From contig JACRGN010000198.1 of assembly GCA_016234205.1 (NCBI GenBank), forward strand, positions 1-13,906: 13,906 nucleotides of DNA, written 5' to 3'. Shown here piece after piece: positions 5,806 to 13,233 of this stretch. The notes under the pieces were generated by a model that was not told where the DNA came from, did not search any database, and worked only from the letters and a program-made list of their open reading frames with translations. A program made the translations under genes and the position numbers. This stretch comes from Nitrospinota bacterium (GTDB lineage: Bacteria > Nitrospinota > Nitrospinia > UBA9942). The stretch's first letter is position 1. The number at the start of each line of letters is the position of its first letter.

Positions 5806-6726
5806 ATGCCAAAACAATATACCATAATGGTGATACCTGATATATCAGGGAAACTCCGTCGTTTCAGCATATCCGAAAAATCGGCAAAGATTCTCCTCAG
5901 TGTATTCATCCTTATAACAATCACATCCGTATTTCTGTTCTACCGCCACATAAAATTAAGTAAAGAGGTAATAGAACTGGAAGGTTTAAGAAAGGAAACA
6001 AGGGAGCAGAGGCTGCAGATACAGCAGTTTGTCCAGAAGGTTAAAGACTTTGAGCAGCATATGGCAAGGCTTGAGAGGTTTGACAGGAAACTCAGGGTAA
6101 TCACATCATTAGAAGGAAGCGGGGCAACAGCATCGGCACAGAAATGGGGCGTCGGAGGTATTGACGATAATGAGTCTACCACTTATGCATCAATTACACC
6201 TGCTGAAGATAGAAATGTAATAAAAGATTTGAATAAGAATATAGATGAGTTAAAAAATCAGGCAAAATTTCAGGAGATAAGCTTTCAGGAATTGGATGAA
6301 TTTTTTAAAGGTCAGGAATCGCTCCTATCATCTACACCGTCTATCTGGCCTACAAAGGGTTGGGTTACGAGCGGATTTGGATATAGGGTATCACCATTTA
6401 CAGACAGGAAGGAGGTGCATGAAGGTATAGATATAGCAACGAGGATGAATGCTCCGGTAATATCTCCGGCTGATGGAATAGTTGTAAGGTCAGGGAAGGA
6501 TATGAGCTATGGGAATATACTGGAGATAGACCATGGATATGGAGTAGTAACGAGGTTTGGACACAATGCGAGGATTTTGGTCAACATGGGTGATAAAGTG
6601 AAAAGAGGACAGACAGTTGCCCAGGTGGGAAATACTGGCAGAAGCACTGGTCCACATCTTCATTATGAGGTAGTTCTGAACGGTGTACCGGTAAATCCGT
6701 TCAGATATATATTAGAAGAAAGTTAA
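5806..6726 (+). CDS. Membrane-anchored M23 (LytM-type) murein endopeptidase
   Basis: A 306-residue predicted zinc metallopeptidase that would act on peptidoglycan cross-links in the periplasm. Layout: a short basic N-terminal cytoplasmic part, one membrane segment at about 28-46, a coiled-coil-like charged stretch at about 50-95 and another helix at 135-170, then the M23 domain from 179 (IWPTKGWVTSGFGYR). All four key residues are visible: His205 and Asp209 in HEGID, His253 in RFGHN, and His284/His286 in GPHLHYEV, so the enzyme is probably active rather than an EnvC/NlpD-type activator. The AGGAGGG site 5 nt upstream and a promoter at 5715 support this start. Such anchored proteases often act in cell elongation or division. 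The cold-shock gene follows on the same strand. Confidence 0.93.
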   Translation: MPKQYTIMVIPDISGKLRRFSISEKSAKILLSVFILITITSVFLFYRHIKLSKEVIELEGLRKETREQRLQIQQFVQKVKDFEQHMARLERFDRKLRVITSLEGSGATASAQKWGVGGIDDNESTTYASITPAEDRNVIKDLNKNIDELKNQAKFQEISFQELDEFFKGQESLLSSTPSIWPTKGWVTSGFGYRVSPFTDRKEVHEGIDIATRMNAPVISPADGIVVRSGKDMSYGNILEIDHGYGVVTRFGHNARILVNMGDKVKRGQTVAQVGNTGRSTGPHLHYEVVLNGVPVNPFRYILEES

Positions 6727-6799
6727 TTTTTATAGATTTTAGACATCAGATTTATATTTAATGTCTATTGTCTGTAGTCAGGGTGGAGGTTTTAAAAGA

Positions 6800-7003
6800 A
6801 TGGCAAAGGGTACAGTAAAGTGGTTTAATGAATCAAAAGGATACGGATTTATAAAACAGGAAAACGGTGAGGATGTATTTGTCCACTTCTCTGCAATTAA
6901 GGGAGATGGATTTAAGACATTGAAAGAGGGGCAGGAGGTTGAATTTGATGTAACGCAGGGAGAGAAAGGACTTCAGGCTGTAAATGTAAAAGGTTTTAAT
7001 TAA
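6800..7003 (+). CDS. Cold-shock domain protein (CspA family)
   Basis: A 67-residue single-domain nucleic-acid chaperone, the standard length of the family. It shows the GTVKWFN opening, RNP1 as KGYGFI (13-18) and RNP2 as VFVHF (26-30). The start at 6800 is chosen because GGAGGT at 6785-6790 lies 9 nt upstream and MAKGTVKWFN is the usual beginning; an in-frame ATG at 6761 has no such support. Two hairpins follow its stop, the second a strong terminator. It may be transcribed from the M23 gene or from its own promoter in the 73-nt gap, where none is obvious. That gap carries an AGACAT/ATGTCT inverted pair (about 6740-6766). Confidence 0.96.
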   Translation: MAKGTVKWFNESKGYGFIKQENGEDVFVHFSAIKGDGFKTLKEGQEVEFDVTQGEKGLQAVNVKGFN

Positions 7004-7004
7004 A

Positions 7005-7027
7005 AATAACATTTATAATCTGTTATT
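7005..7027 (+). other. Small hairpin after the cold-shock gene
   Basis: AATAACA (7005-7011) and TGTTATT (7021-7027) form a perfect 7-bp stem with a 9-nt loop beginning two bases after the stop codon. It is AT-rich and weak; it may act with the terminator just downstream or be incidental. Confidence 0.35.
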
Positions 7028-7041
7028 ATAAAGTGGTATAG

Positions 7042-7079
7042 AAAACCCTGATGAATAAAATCAGGGTTTTTCTTTTTTT
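7042..7079 (+). terminator. Rho-independent terminator of the cold-shock gene
   Basis: Perfect 11-bp stem AAAACCCTGAT (7042-7052) and ATCAGGGTTTT (7060-7070) with a 7-nt loop, followed by TCTTTTTTT. This separates the cold-shock transcript from secA. The A-run on the left arm also allows some activity in the opposite direction. Confidence 0.93.
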
Positions 7080-7110
7080 ATACACTTTTTTGACACATAA
7101 ATTATAAAAT

Positions 7111-7195
7111 TTAGCCACGAATGAACACGAATTAACACTAATTTTTTTAAATCTTTTATTTTAATTTGTGAATATTCGTGTAAATTTGTGGCTAA
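7111..7195. repeat. Intergenic inverted repeat D
   Basis: Left arm TTAGCCACGAATGAACACGA and right arm ending GTGTAAATTTGTGGCTAA pair imperfectly across about 85 nt. The first 12 bases equal the arm of repeat C. It lies between the cold-shock terminator and the secA promoter. Confidence 0.7.
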
Positions 7196-7253
7196 CATTA
7201 TGTTTTTTGTTCTTAACCAAAAAGATTTAGAAATCTCAGGGATAGCCGTCCTC

Positions 7254-7282
7254 TTGTATTGTTAACCATTTCTATATATAAT
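7254..7282 (+). promoter_or_regulatory. Candidate secA promoter directly before the start codon
   Basis: A perfect TATAAT at 7277-7282 with a weak TTGTAT 17 nt upstream (7254-7259). Transcription would begin at or within a base or two of the secA ATG at 7289, implying a leaderless mRNA. The region is AT-rich, so a chance TATAAT is possible. Confidence 0.4.
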
Positions 7283-7288
7283 AATTTT

Positions 7289-10009
7289 ATGATTGGTAGT
7301 CTTCTAAAAAAGATTGTTGGCAGCCGGAATGAGAGAGAATTAAAAAGGCTTCAAGCCTATGTTGACAGGATAAACCAGCTTGAGCCTTCAGTACAAAAAC
7401 TCTCCAATGATGAACTCAAGGCAAAGACAGGTGAATTTAAGGAGAGGTTGAATAATTCCCTCTCAAACTTAAATCCTGACCTATCACCTTCAGACCGAAG
7501 GCAGGCAGTTGAGAATGCCCTGAATGAACTGCTCCCGGAGGCATTTGCTGTTGTGCGGGAAGCGGCAAAGAGGACCCTCAATATGAGGCATTTTGATGCC
7601 CAGCTTATCGGCGGGATTGTCCTCCATGAGGGTAAAATTTCCGAGATGAAGACAGGGGAAGGTAAAACCCTCGTCGCGACACTTCCTGTTTATCTCAATA
7701 GTCTCACCGGCAGGGGTGTCCATGTTATTACTGTAAATGACTATCTTGCCAAGAGGGATGCCAGCTGGATGGGTGAGATTTACAAGTTCCTTGGACTGTC
7801 TATAGGCATAATCCAGCATGATATAGATGACAGAAAGAGGCAGGATGCATACCGCTGTGATGTCACCTATGGTACAAATAACGAGTTTGGGTTTGATTAT
7901 TTAAGAGACAACATGAAGTTTTCAATAGATACCTATGTCCAGAGGGAGCTTAACTATGCCATTGTAGACGAGGTGGACAGCATCTTAATAGACGAGGCAA
8001 GAACGCCCCTTATCATCTCAGGCCCTGCCGAAGAGTCCACAGACAAATATTACAAGATAGATAAGATAATTCCAAGATTGAAAAAAGATACAGATTATCA
8101 GATTGACGAGAAGGCAAAGTCTGCAACACTGACAGAGGATGGGGTTACAAAGGTGGAGGGACTTCTATCTGTGGAAAATCTTTATGACCCGTCAAATATA
8201 GAGATACTCCACCATGTCAATCAGGGATTAAAAGCACATACACTGTTTAAAAGGGATGTGGATTATATAGTAAAGGATGACCAGGTTGTAATTGTAGATG
8301 AATTTACCGGAAGATTGATGCCGGGGAGGAGGTGGAGTGACGGGCTTCATCAGGCTGTGGAGGCTAAAGAGGGGTGCAAGATTGAAAATGAAAACCAGAC
8401 ACTTGCCACAATCACATTTCAGAACTATTTCAGAATTTATAATAAACTCGCCGGAATGACCGGAACGGCAGATACTGAGGCGGCAGAGTTTCAGTCGATA
8501 TATAAATTGGAGGTTTTAGTAATCCCGCCGAATAGACCCATGATCAGGGCTGATTATTCGGATGTAATCTACAGGACAGAAAAGGAGAAGTATAATGCAA
8601 TTGTGAGGGAGATAGAGGAGCTTAATAAAAAGGGACAGCCCGTACTGGTAGGGACAATCTCCATTGAGAAATCCGAGAGGATAGGTGACATGCTCAAAAA
8701 AAAGGGAATAAAACACCATGTCCTCAATGCAAAGTATCATGAGAAAGAGGCGGAGATAGTTGCTCAGGCAGGGAGATTCAGTGCTGTTACAATTGCAACA
8801 AATATGGCAGGCAGAGGTACAGACATACTCCTGGGTGGAAACCCGGATTTTCTTGCAAAAAGGCGATACGAAAACGAATCTGAACTATCACCTGATGAAA
8901 GAAAGAAAATATATGAAGAGCTTCAAAAGCAGTGTGAGAATGAGAAACAGAAAGTAATAAGCCTTGGCGGGCTTCATATTCTTGGGACAGAGAGGCATGA
9001 GGCAAGGCGAATAGATAACCAGTTGAGGGGACGTTCAGGAAGACAGGGTGACCCCGGCTCATCCCGATTCTACCTTTCTCTGGAAGATGACCTTCTTAGA
9101 ATTTTCGGTTCTGAGAGGATATCAGGTTTGATGGAAAAACTTGGCATGGAGGAAGACCAGCCTATTGAGCACAAAATGATTACCAAGGCTATTGAGAATG
9201 CCCAGAGAAAGGTTGAGGCACACAATTTTGATATAAGAAAACACCTCCTTGAATATGACGATGTGATGAATAAACAGAGGGAGGTTATATACGAGCAGAG
9301 GAAGCAGGTCTTAGAGGGTGAGAATTTAAAGGAGATGTTCTTTGAGATGTTGGAAGAGGTATTGGACGATACGGTCAGTATCTATGCCGACGATGGCAGG
9401 CATCCTGAGGATTGGGATATGAGCGGCTTAAGGGATTCTCTAATCAGGCAGTTCTCACTGAATATAACATCGGATAATGGGATGGTATCAATTGACGGCG
9501 GGAAGAGTCTTGATAAAAGAGATATGAATCTTGAGCTGCTGAAAGGGTCAATCAATGAGGCATTGGAGCAGAAATATGCGAAGAAGGAGGCAGAACTTGG
9601 AAACGAGATGATGAGATATTTGGAGAAGATGGTAATGCTCCAGATTATTGATAACCAGTGGAAGGACCACCTCCTCGTCATGGACCACATTAAGGAAGGG
9701 ATAGGTTTCAGGGGTTATGCACAGAAGAATCCATTAAATGAATATAAAAAAGAGGGTTTTGATGCCTTTGCAGCAATGATGCAGAGGATAAAGGAAGAGA
9801 TAACAGAATATATATTCAAAATCCAGCCTGTGAAAGAGGCAAGGGCTGAGATAACCCAAAAGAAGCAGAGGATGATTGAACACAGGGGTGAGGGAGCAGG
9901 CGGAGGCGGGACGCCATCACAAGCAAGGAGAGATGGGGAAAAAGTGGGCAGGAACGACCCATGTCCATGCGGAAGCGGCAAGAAATATAAAAAGTGCTGC
10001 GGGGCATAA
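7289..10009 (+). CDS. secA: Preprotein translocase ATPase SecA
   Basis: A 906-residue motor ATPase that drives unfolded secretory proteins through SecYEG. Landmarks in order: Walker A GEGKT at 123-127, Walker B DEVD at 227-230, the NMAGRGTDI segment from 505, RGRSGRQGDPG at 580-590 (second helicase domain), the helical scaffold/wing region with WKDHLLVMDHIKEGI, and the C-terminal zinc site with Cys892, Cys894, Cys903 and Cys904 in CPCGSGKKYKKCC, which contacts SecB or ribosomes. The length is normal for a SecA with the C-terminal tail. The start at 7289 (MIGSLLKKI) is chosen over the TTG at 7259 because SecA usually begins just before this helix. No Shine-Dalgarno sequence precedes it, whereas a TATAAT does, suggesting leaderless translation. 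The gene is flanked by inverted repeats D and F. Confidence 0.97.
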   Translation: MIGSLLKKIVGSRNERELKRLQAYVDRINQLEPSVQKLSNDELKAKTGEFKERLNNSLSNLNPDLSPSDRRQAVENALNELLPEAFAVVREAAKRTLNMRHFDAQLIGGIVLHEGKISEMKTGEGKTLVATLPVYLNSLTGRGVHVITVNDYLAKRDASWMGEIYKFLGLSIGIIQHDIDDRKRQDAYRCDVTYGTNNEFGFDYLRDNMKFSIDTYVQRELNYAIVDEVDSILIDEARTPLIISGPAEESTDKYYKIDKIIPRLKKDTDYQIDEKAKSATLTEDGVTKVEGLLSVENLYDPSNIEILHHVNQGLKAHTLFKRDVDYIVKDDQVVIVDEFTGRLMPGRRWSDGLHQAVEAKEGCKIENENQTLATITFQNYFRIYNKLAGMTGTADTEAAEFQSIYKLEVLVIPPNRPMIRADYSDVIYRTEKEKYNAIVREIEELNKKGQPVLVGTISIEKSERIGDMLKKKGIKHHVLNAKYHEKEAEIVAQAGRFSAVTIATNMAGRGTDILLGGNPDFLAKRRYENESELSPDERKKIYEELQKQCENEKQKVISLGGLHILGTERHEARRIDNQLRGRSGRQGDPGSSRFYLSLEDDLLRIFGSERISGLMEKLGMEEDQPIEHKMITKAIENAQRKVEAHNFDIRKHLLEYDDVMNKQREVIYEQRKQVLEGENLKEMFFEMLEEVLDDTVSIYADDGRHPEDWDMSGLRDSLIRQFSLNITSDNGMVSIDGGKSLDKRDMNLELLKGSINEALEQKYAKKEAELGNEMMRYLEKMVMLQIIDNQWKDHLLVMDHIKEGIGFRGYAQKNPLNEYKKEGFDAFAAMMQRIKEEITEYIFKIQPVKEARAEITQKKQRMIEHRGEGAGGGGTPSQARRDGEKVGRNDPCPCGSGKKYKKCCGA

Positions 10010-10020
10010 GAAAAGGGAAG

Positions 10021-10171
10021 GATTAAGGAGAAAAGGGGAATTGGAGAATAAGAGGAGAAAAAGCAATAATCGTTTAAAAGGGTTGTACAGGTTGTTCAGG
10101 ATTTATATTTATCCTGTATATCCCTGTTTGAATTTTCTCCCTTTCACATTCTTCTCCATTTCTCCTTAATC
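10021..10171. repeat. Intergenic inverted repeat F between secA and the glycan cluster
   Basis: Outer arms GATTAAGGAGAAA (10021-10033) and TTTCTCCTTAATC (10159-10171) are perfect reverse complements over 13 bp. In the middle CAGGAT (10097-10102) and ATCCTG (10111-10116) form another hairpin. The whole space between secA and the next gene is this nested structure. There is no T-run directly after a GC-rich stem, so terminator function is doubtful. Confidence 0.65.
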
Positions 10172-10180
10172 TTTTGTTTT

Positions 10181-11248
10181 ATGGTTACTGTAGATGTTGT
10201 AAATAGCAGTGAGGCAAAAGAGGAATGGAACCAATTTCTAAGTGAGAGTGAGAATGCGTCTTTTGCATCCCTTTTTAATTGGAAGGCAATTTATGAGGAA
10301 ATATTTGGTTTTAAGACATTTTATCTCTTAATAAAGGATGATAAGAAAATCAGGGGAATCCTCCCCCTTGTTCTGATAAAAAGTCCACTCATAGGTAAAG
10401 GCTCTTTTCTTATTTCTACACCCTATCTTACACAATCGGGTCTCTGTTTAAACGGCATTAGCTTTGAACCAACTCCTGTAATTAATACCTTAAGCAAGTT
10501 GATAAGAGACTGCAATGCTAAATATGTAGAGATAAGACAGATTGTCCCTTTTGCGTCTGATAAACTTTTTACAAGGAGAGATAACTTTACTTTCAGGCTT
10601 GACCTCTCTCACGGGGTTGAAATGCTCTGGAATAGGTTTTCTCCAAAAATGAGGAATCATATAAGGAAGGCTCAAAAATCGGGTATTGAGGTCGTTACTG
10701 GAAAAGACCAGTATTTTATTAATGGTTTTTATCAGGTTTTTTCAAAAAGGATGAAGGAGCTTTCCTTCCCATCATATCCAAAGAGTTATATAGAGGCAAT
10801 AATTAAGAACTTTAATAATAATTCAAGAATAATTCTTGCACTGCATAAAGAAAAAATCATTGGAGGGATGCTACTCATATCTTTAAAAGATACATTAAGT
10901 TTTCCTTATGCAGCAACACTTGTAGAGTATAATCATCTCTGTCCTAATAACCTTATGTATTGGGAGGCTATTCAGCAGGGGGCAAGAGAGGGTTTTTCAA
11001 TCCTTGATATGGGAAGAAGCCAGGAAGGGAGCAGCACATATCAATTTAAAAAGCAATGGGGAGCAGCAGCAGTTCAACTATATTATCAATACCTGTTTTC
11101 CGAAAAGGAGAAGGGTGATAAAGAAAGATTTTTCAATATGGAAAAGAGCCCCCTTTTTGGTATATATTCCTTTGTATGGCGGAGGCTTCCGACACCTTTT
11201 GCAAATCTTATCGGAGGTTATCTCGTAAAACAACTTCACATTGCGTGA
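10181..11248 (+). CDS. FemAB-like GNAT-fold acyl/aminoacyl transferase, PEP-CTERM-locus type
   Basis: A 355-residue protein with the double GNAT fold of FemAB enzymes. The N-terminal half has EWNQFLSESENASFASLFNW, typical of the exopolysaccharide/PEP-CTERM-associated FemAB branch. The middle has KMRNHIRKAQKSGIEV (156-171), and the C-terminal half has an IIGGMLLI strand (226-233) and DMGRSQEGSSTYQFKKQWGA (276-295), the usual end motif. Members of this branch are encoded beside exosortase A polysaccharide genes and are presumed to add an acyl or aminoacyl group to a glycan or lipid carrier; the actual donor is unknown. No ribosome binding site is evident before the ATG at 10181. It overlaps or nearly abuts the following methyltransferase gene and probably opens the glycan operon. 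Confidence 0.82.
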   Translation: MVTVDVVNSSEAKEEWNQFLSESENASFASLFNWKAIYEEIFGFKTFYLLIKDDKKIRGILPLVLIKSPLIGKGSFLISTPYLTQSGLCLNGISFEPTPVINTLSKLIRDCNAKYVEIRQIVPFASDKLFTRRDNFTFRLDLSHGVEMLWNRFSPKMRNHIRKAQKSGIEVVTGKDQYFINGFYQVFSKRMKELSFPSYPKSYIEAIIKNFNNNSRIILALHKEKIIGGMLLISLKDTLSFPYAATLVEYNHLCPNNLMYWEAIQQGAREGFSILDMGRSQEGSSTYQFKKQWGAAAVQLYYQYLFSEKEKGDKERFFNMEKSPLFGIYSFVWRRLPTPFANLIGGYLVKQLHIA

Positions 11249-11270
11249 GTCATTAATAATTCAAGATATA

Positions 11271-12008
11271 ATGAAAAATAAAACACAATTTGAGAAAGAA
11301 TGGCGGAACACATTCTCTGAATCTGCGGAAAGACATAATCTGGATTACCAGATTTCAATCTGGTCAGAAGCCGGACTGGAATGCTATTTAACATATTTTT
11401 TTGAATACCTCAACCCCCATTTAAAAAGAGGTAACAGGGAAACTTTCTTGCTTGACATTGGTTGCGGACCCGGAACTTTTTCAAGGGCAATGGCACAGAA
11501 GGGATTTAATGTATATGGTGTTGACTACTCAGCAGCGATGATTCGAAAAGCAAAAGAGAAGTCTAATGGTTATTCAATAAATTATCGGGTTGGGGAGATT
11601 TACCACCTTCCTTATAAAGACAACTCATTTGATATGGTGATATGCCTCGGTGTCTTTCAGCATCTCGAAAAACCAACAGAGGCGCTCCGGGAATTAAAAA
11701 GAGTGCTGAAGGATGAAGGTTTGCTCATTATTCACACTCTAAATGCATTCTCTTTATATCGCCTCTTTTTATGGAAAGACAATGCCTTGAAGCGATATAA
11801 TCCCTTTCAGTTTAAGAGACTTCTTCAAAACGAGGAATTTCATAAAATATCTTTGAAGGGTATATATCTCTTTCCAAAGCCTTTTTACTTTCTCACCCGA
11901 ATAATCCAAAGACTCCACCTTTATGACTTTTTTAATATGTTTTTTTATCCTATCTTCTTTTCCCTTTCTCACAGTTTTTATGTTGAAGCAAGAGAGGTTA
12001 AAGAATGA
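11271..12008 (+). CDS. Class I SAM-dependent methyltransferase (Methyltransf_11 type)
   Basis: A 245-residue soluble methyltransferase. The SAM-binding motif I is LLDIGCGPGTFSRAMA (60-75), motif II is the acidic VDYSAAMIRKAKEK (84-97), and the LPYKDNSFDMVICLGVFQHL segment gives motifs III-IV. The C-terminal part is rich in Phe and Tyr with hydrophobic stretches, suggesting a lipid-linked or membrane-near substrate. The start at 11271 (MKNKTQF) lies 22 nt after the FemAB stop; an in-frame TTG at 11241 would overlap that gene, and neither has a clear ribosome binding site. Its last four bases overlap the start of the glycosyltransferase gene (ATGA), so the two are probably translated together. 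Substrate is unknown; sugar, lipid carrier or quinone-like molecules are all possible, context favouring a glycan. Confidence 0.85.
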   Translation: MKNKTQFEKEWRNTFSESAERHNLDYQISIWSEAGLECYLTYFFEYLNPHLKRGNRETFLLDIGCGPGTFSRAMAQKGFNVYGVDYSAAMIRKAKEKSNGYSINYRVGEIYHLPYKDNSFDMVICLGVFQHLEKPTEALRELKRVLKDEGLLIIHTLNAFSLYRLFLWKDNALKRYNPFQFKRLLQNEEFHKISLKGIYLFPKPFYFLTRIIQRLHLYDFFNMFFYPIFFSLSHSFYVEAREVKE

Positions 12009-12694
12009 GAATTCTGACAATAGTTCCGGCATATAATGAAGAAGATTCCATTACCGCTGTTATAGATGATATAAAGAGTCATCTTCCAGAGGCAGATATA
12101 GTGGTTATAAATGATGCCTCAACCGATGGCACTGCCAATGCAGTAAGGTCAAAAAATGGCGTGAGGTTGATTGACCTCCCGATAAACCTTGGAATAGGCG
12201 GTGCAGTTCAGACAGGATTTCGCTATGCACTGAATGGCAGCTATGATATTGCAGTCCAGATAGATGGAGATGGGCAGCACATGGCATCTGAGGTAAAAAA
12301 GGTATTGACGCCTGTCATAGATGGTATTGCCGATATGTCAATCGGCTCCCGTTACTTAGAGAAAAAAGGTTTTTTGTCGTCACCGATGAGAAGGCTCGGA
12401 AATTTTATCTTTAAAATTGTGAATTCCACTTTGATTCAACAGAAAATCACAGATAATACATCAGGTTTCAGGGCATATTCAAAAGAGGCTATAAAATTTC
12501 TCAATCGCTACTATCCAAGCGATTATCCCGAGCCTGAATCAGTTGTATTGCTCGCAAAAAACGGATTCAGAATCAAAGAAGTCCCTGTTATAATGAAAGA
12601 AAGGACTGCTGGTGAATCTTCTATAACTCCGATAAGGACGGTTTACTATATGCTCAAGGTAATGCTTGCAATCTTTGCCAGATTCAGCCGGTAA
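12005..12694 (+). CDS. Family 2 glycosyltransferase (dolichyl-phosphate mannosyltransferase-like)
   Basis: A 229-residue GT-A glycosyltransferase. It begins with MRILTIVPAYNEEDSI, has the nucleotide-binding VINDASTDGT (34-43), the metal-binding DGDGQH (87-92) and the NTSGFRAYS acceptor-side segment typical of the polyprenyl-phosphate sugar transferase subgroup. There are no clear multiple transmembrane helices, so it resembles the soluble DPM1-type that makes a polyprenyl-phosphate-linked sugar at the inner face of the membrane. It starts inside the stop of the methyltransferase (ATGA overlap) with GAGG 7 nt upstream. The DUF2304 gene follows after repeat E; GT2 plus DUF2304 is a recurrent pair, suggesting that the membrane protein anchors or assists this enzyme. 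Confidence 0.9.
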   Translation: MRILTIVPAYNEEDSITAVIDDIKSHLPEADIVVINDASTDGTANAVRSKNGVRLIDLPINLGIGGAVQTGFRYALNGSYDIAVQIDGDGQHMASEVKKVLTPVIDGIADMSIGSRYLEKKGFLSSPMRRLGNFIFKIVNSTLIQQKITDNTSGFRAYSKEAIKFLNRYYPSDYPEPESVVLLAKNGFRIKEVPVIMKERTAGESSITPIRTVYYMLKVMLAIFARFSR

Positions 12695-12705
12695 TAGGGA
12701 ATTAT

Positions 12706-12783
12706 AAACCGCAAGATTAACACAAGATTTTCACGAGATTTATCTTTTTTATTATCTGTGTAAATCTGTGTAATCTGTGGTTT
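12706..12783. repeat. Intergenic inverted repeat E inside the glycan cluster
   Basis: Left arm AAACCGCAAGATTAACACAA pairs imperfectly with a right arm ending GTAATCTGTGGTTT. Bases 12762-12789 are identical over 28 nt with the right arm of repeat A at 3825-3852. It separates the glycosyltransferase from the DUF2304 gene. Confidence 0.7.
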
Positions 12784-12816
12784 CATTAGGTTTTTGTTCT
12801 GTGGAGGTTTAAAGAT

Positions 12817-13233
12817 TTGAGAATTGAATTTCTTGGCATAGCCGTATCTCTTTTTCTCTTTATATTCATCTTTAATCTTATCAGGAGGCAGAAGATAAGG
12901 GATGAGTATTCTCTCATCTGGTTTGCCGTAGCCCTGTTCTTTCTTATTATCTCTATTTCCCGTCCATTAATTGATACAATTGCACTCTTTCTTGGAATAG
13001 AATATGGTCCAGCCGCTCTCTTTCTTATTCTTATTTCTGTGGTTTTATGGGTGCTAATCCGCTTCTCCATATTAATATCAGAACATGAGAATAAAGTAAG
13101 GACTCTTATACAGGAGCACGCCATCCTCAAAGAGAAGCTTGAGGCAATAAGAAGAAATTCTATTGAAAATACTCATGCTTCAAATAGCAATGATAAATCC
13201 AAAATCCAAAATCCCAAACCACAAATTTCATGA
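12817..13233 (+). CDS. DUF2304 small membrane protein
   Basis: A 138-residue integral membrane protein starting with TTG, supported by GGAGGT at 12803-12808 with 8-nt spacing. Three hydrophobic segments lie at about 4-22, 32-49 and 63-88. The loop between the first two has the family-typical RRQKIRDEYSLIWF, and GIEYGPAALF precedes the third. A charged coiled-coil-like helix follows (89-113). The last 15-20 residues (NDKSKIQNPKPQIS) are encoded by a short AAAATCC tandem and look like non-coding repeat absorbed into the gene. DUF2304 proteins are often next to GT2 enzymes and may help sugar-lipid transfer or flipping; no activity is established. Its stop overlaps the deacetylase start by 4 nt. 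Confidence 0.85.
   Translation: MRIEFLGIAVSLFLFIFIFNLIRRQKIRDEYSLIWFAVALFFLIISISRPLIDTIALFLGIEYGPAALFLILISVVLWVLIRFSILISEHENKVRTLIQEHAILKEKLEAIRRNSIENTHASNSNDKSKIQNPKPQIS
13195..13220 (+). repeat. AAAATCC tandem inside the DUF2304 C-terminus
   Basis: Near-perfect 7-bp units: AAATCC at 13195-13200, AAAATCC at 13201-13207 and again at 13208-13214, then CAAACC. It encodes the low-complexity tail of the DUF2304 protein. Confidence 0.6.

Noticed and set aside
7490..7819. Minus-strand 109-codon ORF inside secA
   Set aside because: Antisense shadow across the Walker A region of secA.
9876..10169. Plus-strand ORF overlapping the secA 3' end and running through repeat F
   Set aside because: It reads the secA zinc-site codons in another frame and then low-complexity repeat; no start signal.
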